A model generated the notes under the pieces. It had not been told where the DNA came from. It ran no database searches and saw nothing but the letters and a program-made list of their open reading frames with translations. Of a stretch of DNA of 64,000 nt, positions 7,963-15,477 are shown one piece after another. Position 1 is the first letter of the stretch, and every line of letters starts with the position of its first letter. Source of the DNA: Kiritimatiellia bacterium (GTDB taxonomy: Bacteria; Verrucomicrobiota; Kiritimatiellia; RFP12; UBA1067). The stretch covers positions 27,834 to 91,833 of the forward strand of contig JAFWKK010000081.1 in NCBI GenBank assembly GCA_017514235.1. The letters are read 5' to 3'. The position numbers and the translations under genes were made by a program.

Positions 7963-9447
7963 ATGGAAGACAAGTTGATCGTCGCGGCCGCGGCCGCAAT
8001 GCTGATGGCGGGATGCGCAACCGCGCCCAGGGCGCCGGTCGAGCCGCATCCGGACACGCCCGCCTATTCGTGGAAGCCGCTTTTCGCGGACGACCTTTCG
8101 GACGCCGAGTTCGAGAGGGGCTCGTGGAAGCTGGAGGGCGGCGTGCTGCGCAGTCTGCTCGACAAGCCGATCTGGACGAAAGCCGACTACGAGGACTACG
8201 TTCTGGACTTCGAGTACATGATGGAGAAGGACGGAAACAGCGGCGTCTTCATCTACCTCTCGAACCTCGACCAGTTCCCGAAATACAAGATCGAAGTGCA
8301 GCTCCTCGACGACGAAAGCCCGAAGTTCAAGGGCAAAGAGCTCGCCTATCAGCAGTCCGGCTCGCTCTATGGACGCGCTGCCGCGCTCGAGATAGCGTCG
8401 AAACACGCAGGCGAGTGGAACAGGATGACGGTATTCTGCCGCGGCAAGAGCGTGCACGTCGTCCTGAACGGCAAGGCTGTCGTGGACGCAAACCTGGACG
8501 ACTGGAAGGATCCGCTGGTCAATCCCGACGGAACGCCCGTGCCGCCATGGCACCGCGGATTCCCCGCGCTCTCGACGATCCCGACGCGCGGTCGCGTCGG
8601 CTTCCAGGGCGTTCACGGCGATGCGGGCGTGCAGATCAGGAATCTTCGCATCGCCTCGCTCGGCGGAGCCGTGGCACGTCCTCCGATGAAGCTCGGATGC
8701 CAGCTGTGGGGCGTCAAGGATCTCTGGTTCGACAATCCCGACAAGCTTGCGGCATTCGCCGAGATATTTCCGAAGGTCAGGGCGATGGGATACGACGGAG
8801 TGCAGTGCGGCTCGTTCATCCGCATGGACGCGGACAGGCTCGAGAAGCTGCTGAACGAGAACGGACTTTCCGTCGTCGACCAGCCGATCTCGTTCGAAGA
8901 TGTCGAGGACGAGGCGAAGCTGGCCAAGACGGTCGCCTTCTGCCGTCGCTTCAATGTGGATTTCCTGTACATCCCATGGTTCGAGGCGAAGACCGCGGCG
9001 GAGTGGCGCGCGTTCTGCCGTCGTCTCGACGCGGCAGAGGCAAAGCTCAGTCCCTACGGAATCCGCGTGGGCTACCACCACCACATACATGAGTTGACCA
9101 CGAAAGTCGACGGCGAATATCCCTGGGACATCCTCACCGGGCCGGACGGCGCGCGGCTTGAGATGGACATTGGCCCTGTTCTTGAAGGCGGGCGTAATCC
9201 GGCGGAGGAGATCGCGAAGATGAACGGGAGGCTTCCGAGCGGCATTCACGCAAAGCCGCTCGGCGCGACTGCGGCCGGCGCCACCGGAGACCGGCAGGAC
9301 TGGCCGAAGGTCGTCGCCGCAGCGGAGAAGTCCGGCGTCAAGTGGCTTGTCGTGGAATGCGAGAAGCGCCAGGGCACGTTCGACGACATTGCCGAAAGCG
9401 CAAGAAATCTTCGTCCTCTCGTATCTCTCGTCAACGCACTCAGATAA
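7963..9447 (+). CDS. Lipoprotein: DUF1080 domain plus xylose-isomerase-like TIM barrel
   Basis: A 494-residue predicted lipoprotein (LMAGC lipobox at about residue 18; SD AGGAGG before the ATG). The first part (about residues 35-235) is a DUF1080 / 3-keto-disaccharide hydrolase jellyroll: WKPLFADDL, GNSGVFIYLS, QSGSLYGR, GRVGFQGVHG. The second part (about residues 245-490) is a sugar phosphate isomerase/epimerase-like barrel: KLGCQLWGVKD, MGYDGVQCG, GYHHHIHEL, LEMDIGP. Both families occur in the oxidative 3-keto-sugar pathway, and the Gfo/Idh oxidoreductase downstream fits that pathway. Having both in one polypeptide is notable. Confidence 0.85.
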   Translation: MEDKLIVAAAAAMLMAGCATAPRAPVEPHPDTPAYSWKPLFADDLSDAEFERGSWKLEGGVLRSLLDKPIWTKADYEDYVLDFEYMMEKDGNSGVFIYLSNLDQFPKYKIEVQLLDDESPKFKGKELAYQQSGSLYGRAAALEIASKHAGEWNRMTVFCRGKSVHVVLNGKAVVDANLDDWKDPLVNPDGTPVPPWHRGFPALSTIPTRGRVGFQGVHGDAGVQIRNLRIASLGGAVARPPMKLGCQLWGVKDLWFDNPDKLAAFAEIFPKVRAMGYDGVQCGSFIRMDADRLEKLLNENGLSVVDQPISFEDVEDEAKLAKTVAFCRRFNVDFLYIPWFEAKTAAEWRAFCRRLDAAEAKLSPYGIRVGYHHHIHELTTKVDGEYPWDILTGPDGARLEMDIGPVLEGGRNPAEEIAKMNGRLPSGIHAKPLGATAAGATGDRQDWPKVVAAAEKSGVKWLVVECEKRQGTFDDIAESARNLRPLVSLVNALR

Positions 9448-9456
9448 CCCACACTA

Positions 9457-9498
9457 CCAACTACAAACTGCCAACTACAAACTGCAAATTACAAACAG
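9457..9498 (+). repeat. Heptanucleotide repeat array
   Basis: Three 14-nt units (six heptads): CCAACTACAAACTG twice exactly, then CAAATTACAAACAG. The array fills the gap between the lipoprotein gene and the next start codon, where a Shine-Dalgarno would be expected. Other heptad arrays are at 30005-30053 and 31694-31714. Confidence 0.85.
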
Positions 9499-9500
9499 CC

Positions 9501-10898
9501 ATGAAACTCAATCGTCGTCAATTCTTTGCTTCAGCAGGCGCCGCAGGTCTATTCGCCGCAGGCGGCTGCAAGGGATTCCCCGCCATTACCGCGACGCGCA
9601 GCCCGAATTCGCGCGTGCGCCATCTCTCCATCGGCTGCGGCAACCGCGCCTGGGGCGACATCAACGAACTCTGCACCCATCCTTCCGTCGAGATGGCGGC
9701 GTTTTGCGATGTAGACGCGAAGTTCCTCGCGCAGGCGAAGGCCAAGTTCCCGAAGGCGAGGTTCTACCGCGACTGGCGCGAGATGTACGAAAAGGAGTTT
9801 GATTCCTGCGACTCCGTCTGCGTCGGGGCGCCTGACCACCACCATGTCGCCATGGCTACGGCAGCGATGAAGGCGGGCAAGCACGTCTACCTCGAGAAGC
9901 CGATGGCGAAGACGATGGTCGAGGCGAAGTTTCTCCGCGACGTCGCGGCCCAGACCGGCGTCGTCACGCAGATGGGCACGCAGTACAACGCCTACGCATC
10001 GGACCGCCAGGTCGTCGAGATGCTGCGCGCGAAAACGCTCGGGCCAGTGGAGTGCGTGTACCTCCACTCGACGCGACAGGGAATCTCGCGCCGGCGCCGC
10101 TTCCTGCCGAAGCCCGCGCCAGTTCCGGAGACGCTGGAATGGGACCTCTGGCTCGGCAGCGCCGCAGAGCGTCCCTACGCCGAATGGGTGTACCATCCGC
10201 TCATCTGGCGCATTTGGCGCGACCTCGGCAGCGGCTGGATCGGCGACATAGGCTGCCACCTCATCGCAGCCGCGTGGCGCGGGATGGACCTCGGCTCGAC
10301 GCCGGTCAAGTCAGTCCTCGCCGAGACGATAACGGACGCGGAGGATTCGGTGAAGGACAAGGTCTGGCCGACTGCTGCGCACATCGTTTTCGACTTCGAC
10401 GGAGTCCTCGCGTCCGACGGAAAGCCGTTCAGGTTCGAGTGGTTCGACGGCTTCAGCGATCCCGAGGTCCGCTCGCCCGCCGGCTATCTTCCGCCGGCTA
10501 TCATAGACGAGCTCTACGCGAAGGCGCCATGGGGCAGCCGCCCGCACGAGGGCAAGGCCGTCAAGTGCCGCGACGGATGGATACTGCAGCCGCACGGAGC
10601 AGACTTCGCCTGGGCCGTCCGTAACGACGGCCGCGCCGTGATGCCGCCGACGGTCGGCCCCGCGCCGACGCACTACCACGAGTTCCTGAACTGCGTGATT
10701 TCGGGCAACAAGGCCGCAACCGACTTCTCCTGGTCCACCTACATGCGCGAATGCGTGATCGCAGGTGAGATCGCCGAACGAGTGCAGGGCACGAAGCTCG
10801 CCTGGGATGCGAAGGCCCGTCGTTTCAACAGCGATGCCGCCAACGCTTTTCTTACGCGCACCTACCGCAAGGGCTGGGAGATTCCCGGATTGAGCTGA
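9501..10898 (+). CDS. Tat-exported Gfo/Idh/MocA-family oxidoreductase
   Basis: A 465-residue NAD(P)-dependent sugar oxidoreductase. It begins MKLNRRQFFASAG with a twin-arginine motif and a likely lipoprotein Cys (AAGGC), so it is folded with its cofactor and then exported. The Rossmann core has SIGCGNRAWG and the family motif VYLEKPMAKT (about residue 130). The C-terminal half includes GDIGCHLIAA. Exported members are common in Planctomycetes and Verrucomicrobia and act on glycosides or sugar alcohols. It probably works with the DUF1080/isomerase lipoprotein. There is no SD; the repeat array occupies the upstream gap. Confidence 0.88.
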   Translation: MKLNRRQFFASAGAAGLFAAGGCKGFPAITATRSPNSRVRHLSIGCGNRAWGDINELCTHPSVEMAAFCDVDAKFLAQAKAKFPKARFYRDWREMYEKEFDSCDSVCVGAPDHHHVAMATAAMKAGKHVYLEKPMAKTMVEAKFLRDVAAQTGVVTQMGTQYNAYASDRQVVEMLRAKTLGPVECVYLHSTRQGISRRRRFLPKPAPVPETLEWDLWLGSAAERPYAEWVYHPLIWRIWRDLGSGWIGDIGCHLIAAAWRGMDLGSTPVKSVLAETITDAEDSVKDKVWPTAAHIVFDFDGVLASDGKPFRFEWFDGFSDPEVRSPAGYLPPAIIDELYAKAPWGSRPHEGKAVKCRDGWILQPHGADFAWAVRNDGRAVMPPTVGPAPTHYHEFLNCVISGNKAATDFSWSTYMRECVIAGEIAERVQGTKLAWDAKARRFNSDAANAFLTRTYRKGWEIPGLS

Positions 10899-11108
10899 TG
10901 GCGTTCGCGCAACGGCAACTGATCTAGACTTCCAGTGCACAATCTTGCAGAGGGCGTTGTTGAATCGGAAAGTCTACGCTCATTCACGAATTTGCCCGCA
11001 GGACGGCTGACACCTCCGTAACTGCACAAAACGCATTTCTAGTCAAAATTCATTTTGCGCAACGCATTTTAGTGCGTTGTCAAGAGTGACTGCACTGTCG
11101 GTGGCGGT
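10899..11108. other. Non-coding gap with two inverted repeats
   Basis: I see no gene. Two adjacent symmetrical elements stand out: CAAAAT-TC-ATTTTG at 11044-11057, and CAACGCA / TGCGTTG around a 6-nt loop at 11060-11079. No T-run follows, so they look more like operator sites than a terminator. They lie about 90 nt upstream of the lyase promoter. Confidence 0.5.
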
Positions 11109-11200
11109 GGGTGGGTAATAGGAAAGTGCAATTGTATTTTCATGGAAGCGGGCTAGGTTGGGTTTATGCTATACTGCATGACGAAAGGAGAAACTGTGCC
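11109..11200 (+). repeat. Duplicated upstream block, copy 1 (with promoter)
   Basis: This block, from GGTGGGTA through AGGAAAGTGCAAT, TTTCATGGAAG and the extended -10 TGC-TATACT (11167-11175) to the SD and ATG, recurs at 21293-21389 with only scattered changes. Conservation over about 90 nt outside coding sequence suggests a shared operator or a copied promoter. The two downstream genes are unrelated. Confidence 0.85.
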
Positions 11201-12103
11201 ATGGAAAGGTTGTCTGGCGGAGCCTACGCGGCCATGATAACGCCGTTCACCAAGGATGACAAGGTGAACGAGGGCGCGATTGAACAGTTGATCGAATACG
11301 GGTTGGCTGGCGGACTCGCCGGCTTCTACCTTACGGGCAGCACGGGCGAAGGGCTGCTGATGAGCGTAACGGAGCGCAAGCAGGTGTACCGTCGCGTAGT
11401 CAAGGCTGCGAAAGGCCGCTGCAAGATCATTGCCCATGTGGGCGCGGTGCGCACCGAGGACTCCATCGCGCTGGCGCGATATGCCGCCGACATCGGATGC
11501 GACTGGATAAGTTCCGTCGCGCCTGTCTATTTCGGCCAGACGTTCGAGGCGCAGTACCGCCACTACAAGGATATTTCCGAGTCCACAGACCTGCCGTTCA
11601 TGGTCTATTGCTTCCGATCGTCGCTCGTGCCGGAACGCGATGCGCGACTCTTCGACCTGAAGAACGTGAAGGGCATGAAGTACACGGGGAGCGACTATTT
11701 TGCGGTGCAATGCCTCAAGCGCAAGTTGGACAAGGAAGCCGTCTTCTTCGCCGGACGCGACGAGCAATTTGCCTGCGCGATGGCGCTCGGCAATGTGTTC
11801 TCCGGCGCGATCGGCACGAGCCAGAACTTCATCCCCCGCCACTTCGCGAACATCTACGACTGCTGCATGCGTAATGACTTCGCGGCGGCGGCGAAATGGC
11901 AGGACGAGGCCAACCGCTTCGTCGAGCTGCTTATCTCGAACGAGAATTGGTCCACATGGAAGGCGATGATGAAGCATGTTGGGATTGACTGCGGTGCTGC
12001 GCGCAAACCCTATGCGCCGCTTTCCGCCGCAGAGGAGCGGAAGTGGATCAAGCGCTTCGCGGCGTTGAAGCTCGTAAAAGCTTCCAAACGAACGGCCTCA
12101 TGA
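11201..12103 (+). CDS. N-acetylneuraminate lyase-like aldolase (DapA/NanA family)
   Basis: A 300-residue TIM-barrel class I aldolase, probably cleaving sialic acid to N-acetylmannosamine and pyruvate in the cytoplasm. The family substrate loop GSTGEG is at about residues 47-52. Tyr136 (MVYCF) and Schiff-base Lys160 (GMKYTGSDY) fall where NanA has Tyr137 and Lys165. The KYT context and the BNR sialidase gene directly downstream favour NanA over dihydrodipicolinate synthase. A good SD (AAAGGAG) precedes the ATG. The gene has the duplicated promoter block. Activity on another 2-keto-3-deoxy acid remains possible. Confidence 0.82.
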   Translation: MERLSGGAYAAMITPFTKDDKVNEGAIEQLIEYGLAGGLAGFYLTGSTGEGLLMSVTERKQVYRRVVKAAKGRCKIIAHVGAVRTEDSIALARYAADIGCDWISSVAPVYFGQTFEAQYRHYKDISESTDLPFMVYCFRSSLVPERDARLFDLKNVKGMKYTGSDYFAVQCLKRKLDKEAVFFAGRDEQFACAMALGNVFSGAIGTSQNFIPRHFANIYDCCMRNDFAAAAKWQDEANRFVELLISNENWSTWKAMMKHVGIDCGAARKPYAPLSAAEERKWIKRFAALKLVKASKRTAS

Positions 12104-12139
12104 AAACGCTGAGCCAACGCTTAAAGGCATAAAAACACA

Positions 12140-13336
12140 ATGGAAATGAAAATAACAGGCATAATCGAAAAGACGGTCAAGAGTATCGCGGTCTTTGGCT
12201 TTGTCGTTGCGTTTGTGTTCTATGCCTTTGCGGCGCATGGGGCATGCGGCGAGATTATATGGACGCGGGCGCTCTGCAAGGAACCGGGGCATTATATCGG
12301 TTGGCCGTCGGTGACGCGGTGCGCGGATGGACGGCTCCTCGCGGTATTCTCCGGCGACCGCGATGGACATATCTGTCCGTGGGGGAAGGTACAGATGGTC
12401 GAAAGCCGTGACAATGGAGAGACATGGTCGGCTCCAAGAACGCTGCGGAACAGTCCACTTGACGACCGCGACGCCGGAATCCTCGAACTGAAGAACTGCG
12501 ACCTTCTGCTGACGTGGTTCACATCTCTCGCATTCACCACGCTGGGAGGCAACCCGTACGCGAGACACACCGAGAAGATTCAGGATGAGGACAGGATAAA
12601 GCACCTCGGACATTTCACAATGCGTTCAACCGATGGCGGCAAGACGTGGGAGAAGCCCGTGCCGACGTGCAGTTCTGCGCCGCACGGCGGAATCCAGCTG
12701 AAAGACGGACGCCTGATGATGATTGGCCGCGAATGGAGTTCACAGGCGGGCATGTCCGCCGCCGATCCGAGAAAAGGCAAGATGCAGGATCGCGTGGTGG
12801 CAGAAGTCTCGGAAGACGGCGGGCGCAGCTGGAATGTGACCAAAACCCTGACGCCGCCGACCGGACAGACTGCAGCGTCGCTCAGTCTTTGCGAACCGAC
12901 GCTGGCCGAACTGCCGGATGGAACGATCATTGCGCAGTTCCGCGCCGACAGGGCGGGGCAGACCGTTTACCAGTCGGAAAGCCGCGATGGCGGGGCGAAC
13001 TGGACGGTTCTGCATCCGACGCCGCTTTGCGGTCTACCGCCGCATCTTCTTGTGCTGCGAGACGGGCGGTTGCTTTCCACCTACACGCGGCGCAGGGCGT
13101 GGGATCCGGCGAAGAACGAGACGAGCGAACTCAAGGCCTGCATCAGCAAGGACGGTGGCGCAACATGGAACACTGCGGAAGAGATTGTCCTTGCCACCAG
13201 CTCCAGCGCCGATATGGGCTACTCCTCGACTGTGGAGCTTGACAACGGCAATCTGCTTACGGTCTATTACATGCACGAAAAGCCAAAAGAAGGCGCTTGC
13301 CTCATGGGCACGCTCTGGCGGCCGGTACCGCAATGA
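12140..13336 (+). CDS. Secreted sialidase-family protein with five Asp boxes
   Basis: A 398-residue beta-propeller. A membrane/signal segment (IAVFGFVVAFVFYAF, residues 17-31) precedes EIIWTRA. Five S-x-D-x-G-x-x-W Asp boxes are present: SRDNGETW, STDGGKTW, SEDGGRSW, SRDGGANW and SKDGGATW, at about residues 89, 163, 225, 281 and 337. This spacing is typical of six-bladed sialidases. Next to the lyase it suggests release and cleavage of sialic acid. The canonical GH33 FRIP motif is not obvious, so it could act on a different sugar acid. The start is uncertain by three residues. Confidence 0.8.
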   Translation: MEMKITGIIEKTVKSIAVFGFVVAFVFYAFAAHGACGEIIWTRALCKEPGHYIGWPSVTRCADGRLLAVFSGDRDGHICPWGKVQMVESRDNGETWSAPRTLRNSPLDDRDAGILELKNCDLLLTWFTSLAFTTLGGNPYARHTEKIQDEDRIKHLGHFTMRSTDGGKTWEKPVPTCSSAPHGGIQLKDGRLMMIGREWSSQAGMSAADPRKGKMQDRVVAEVSEDGGRSWNVTKTLTPPTGQTAASLSLCEPTLAELPDGTIIAQFRADRAGQTVYQSESRDGGANWTVLHPTPLCGLPPHLLVLRDGRLLSTYTRRRAWDPAKNETSELKACISKDGGATWNTAEEIVLATSSSADMGYSSTVELDNGNLLTVYYMHEKPKEGACLMGTLWRPVPQ

Positions 13337-15453
13337 TTTTTTTATACAAACAGGGAACAAGAAAAGGAAAGACAGTTAAGGCCCTCGCGATCTTTGGCCT
13401 TATCGCTGGGGCAATGATCGCTTCTGGGCGAGACCTTATTTGGACAGGTAGCGCTTCGTCGGTTACAGGTGTTCGCGGAACGTTTTCCCCGGACGGCCGG
13501 AAGATTGCTTTTCAGCGCATGGTCGGTGGCGACATCCATCTTGGTATCTTGAGTCTGGATGACGGGCGTGTCGAGTGGGTCGAGCGTTCCTCCGGTCAGG
13601 CGGTCTTTCCGTTCTGGGCAAAGGACGGACGGCTTGTCTATTCCTTTGGCACGGTAGATCCGGCGGCGCGTAAGGCGGGTCAATACAGGTCGGAGGGCTT
13701 CGGGGTGCGGATCCGCGAAGGTGAGTCGGTGCGCACGTTTCCGCACGGTCTCTGGTTTGAGGAGTCGCCGTCCATGCCCGACGACGGCCGTTGCGTCTGG
13801 TATGCGTCGACGAAGGGTATCAAACATTACGATACGTGCAAGCAGTATCCCGGCGAGGGCTTCCGCGCGAAGATCGTGAGACGCGACCTGTCGGACGGCA
13901 GTGTCACGACCGTCCATGCCATCTCCAATTCGCTGATGTGCGGTGTGCGGTCTCCGCAGGTCTCCCCTGACGGGACGCGCGTCGCCTGGTCGCAGCTTGA
14001 CGCTTTCCGGAAAAGCGAAATGCACGTGCGGGTTGCTGCGACAAACGACCTGCGGGTGTCGACGGTTGTCTCTCCTGCGGATATGACGGCGTATGGCCCG
14101 AAGTGGAGCTCGGACGGGCATTTCCTCTGCTTTACGGGCTTTCGTGCCGGCGATCCGGGTTGGAGTGTTTATCTTGCGCGGCTTTCCGACAATTCCGTTC
14201 GGCGCATCTGCACGGGCGAGAACCCCTCTTTTTCCTCGGACGGACGGCAGATTGTCTACGATGACGGCCGTTCGCTTCATCTCTGGGATGTCACCGCAAG
14301 ATGCGAGATCCCTTTGAAGTCGCAGGACGAAAGGCCGTTTCGCGTGCTGGCGCTTGTCGATTCGCGGGACTTCGACAGCGTCTACGACCTTTCAACGGTA
14401 TCGGGCAACTTGCAGGTCCTCGATCATGTGATGTCAACGTTCCCGACGGATGTCCTTTGGCGTGACAAGGGCGGCGGAGGCGTGCGCTATGACAGTCGCG
14501 AAGACGCCGTATCCGATGTTCGGTGCCTCCTTGATACCCGTCGCCTGCTGGATCAGGATGTCAACTCCTTTGTGAACATTGCGACGGGGGGAAGTGAAGT
14601 TTTCCGTGTCGTCGCCCGGAGCTGCGCCGAGCGAGGGGTCTCCTTCGGCATTCATACAACCTACGAGGAAAACCACCGTTGGCCTAATTCGGAATCGCCC
14701 TGGAACTTGCGTCATCCGCAGTTCGCCTGCCGTACGTTGGGCGGCAAGCCGCGGACGGACACCTGCTCGCTGTCGTATCCCGAAGTGTTTGAGCACAAGC
14801 TTCGGCTTGTCGACGAGCGGCTCGCGCTTGGACCGAAGACGATCTTCCTGGACTGTTGCGAGACGCGAATGGGCGCGTGGACGCCGGCGTGCGAATACGT
14901 GGAGCCGGTCATTGCCGCATGGCGGGCCAAATACGGGTGCGAACCGCCGACGGACTGGAAGGATCCCCGTTGGACGGCGTTAGTCGCCGAGAGCGTCTCC
15001 CGATATCTGCGTGCGTTTGGCGTACGATGTCATGCGGTCGGCGTTGAATTTTTCATCGGCATCTCGCCGGTGGACGACGAAGATGACTTCGTTTATCGCC
15101 AATGGGCGATAGATTGGAAGAGGTTGGCTGCCGAAGGTGTTTTTGACGGGGTTGTCGCAATGGGCGTCAAGGTCGAGGAGACCGATCCGTTCGGTTCTAC
15201 CCGGCGTATCCTGGCAAAGACACGGGAGTCCATCGGCTCAGCTGCACTGTATTTCCAGTGCAGTGCCTATGACTGCAATTTCGGCTATGCCATGTATGCG
15301 CGCCAGTTGAATATGCCCTTTGGCGAGGCGGCGAAGAAACTCGTTGATATGACGAAGGAAATCGGCGGAAAGGGCGTCATCCTGGAGTGCGTCGACTATG
15401 CGAACTACCCGGAAGACGTTCGTCAGGTCTTGAAAGCGGCTTTGATGCGATAA
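13333..15453 (+). CDS. Secreted TolB-like propeller plus GHL10-like glycosidase domain
   Basis: A 706-residue protein beginning in an ATGA overlap with the sialidase stop. After a signal segment (TVKALAIFGLIAG) the first half (about residues 40-330) is a TolB/PD40-type propeller with repeats such as FSPDGRKIAFQR, VSPDGTRVAWSQ and FSSDGRQIVYDD. The second half (about residues 340-706) looks like a TIM-barrel glycosidase of the GHL10/family-10-like group, with FGIHTTYEEN, KTIFLDCCE and VGVEFFIGISP. I cannot name the substrate. Its signal region is a copy of that of the sialidase gene before it. Confidence 0.65.
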   Translation: MIFLYKQGTRKGKTVKALAIFGLIAGAMIASGRDLIWTGSASSVTGVRGTFSPDGRKIAFQRMVGGDIHLGILSLDDGRVEWVERSSGQAVFPFWAKDGRLVYSFGTVDPAARKAGQYRSEGFGVRIREGESVRTFPHGLWFEESPSMPDDGRCVWYASTKGIKHYDTCKQYPGEGFRAKIVRRDLSDGSVTTVHAISNSLMCGVRSPQVSPDGTRVAWSQLDAFRKSEMHVRVAATNDLRVSTVVSPADMTAYGPKWSSDGHFLCFTGFRAGDPGWSVYLARLSDNSVRRICTGENPSFSSDGRQIVYDDGRSLHLWDVTARCEIPLKSQDERPFRVLALVDSRDFDSVYDLSTVSGNLQVLDHVMSTFPTDVLWRDKGGGGVRYDSREDAVSDVRCLLDTRRLLDQDVNSFVNIATGGSEVFRVVARSCAERGVSFGIHTTYEENHRWPNSESPWNLRHPQFACRTLGGKPRTDTCSLSYPEVFEHKLRLVDERLALGPKTIFLDCCETRMGAWTPACEYVEPVIAAWRAKYGCEPPTDWKDPRWTALVAESVSRYLRAFGVRCHAVGVEFFIGISPVDDEDDFVYRQWAIDWKRLAAEGVFDGVVAMGVKVEETDPFGSTRRILAKTRESIGSAALYFQCSAYDCNFGYAMYARQLNMPFGEAAKKLVDMTKEIGGKGVILECVDYANYPEDVRQVLKAALMR

Positions 15454-15477
15454 CCACACAAAAGAAACGGAGATATC

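Noticed and set aside
11060-11079. Rho-independent terminator after the Gfo/Idh gene
   Set aside because: The stem lacks a following T-run and lies 160 nt from the stop; an operator is equally likely.
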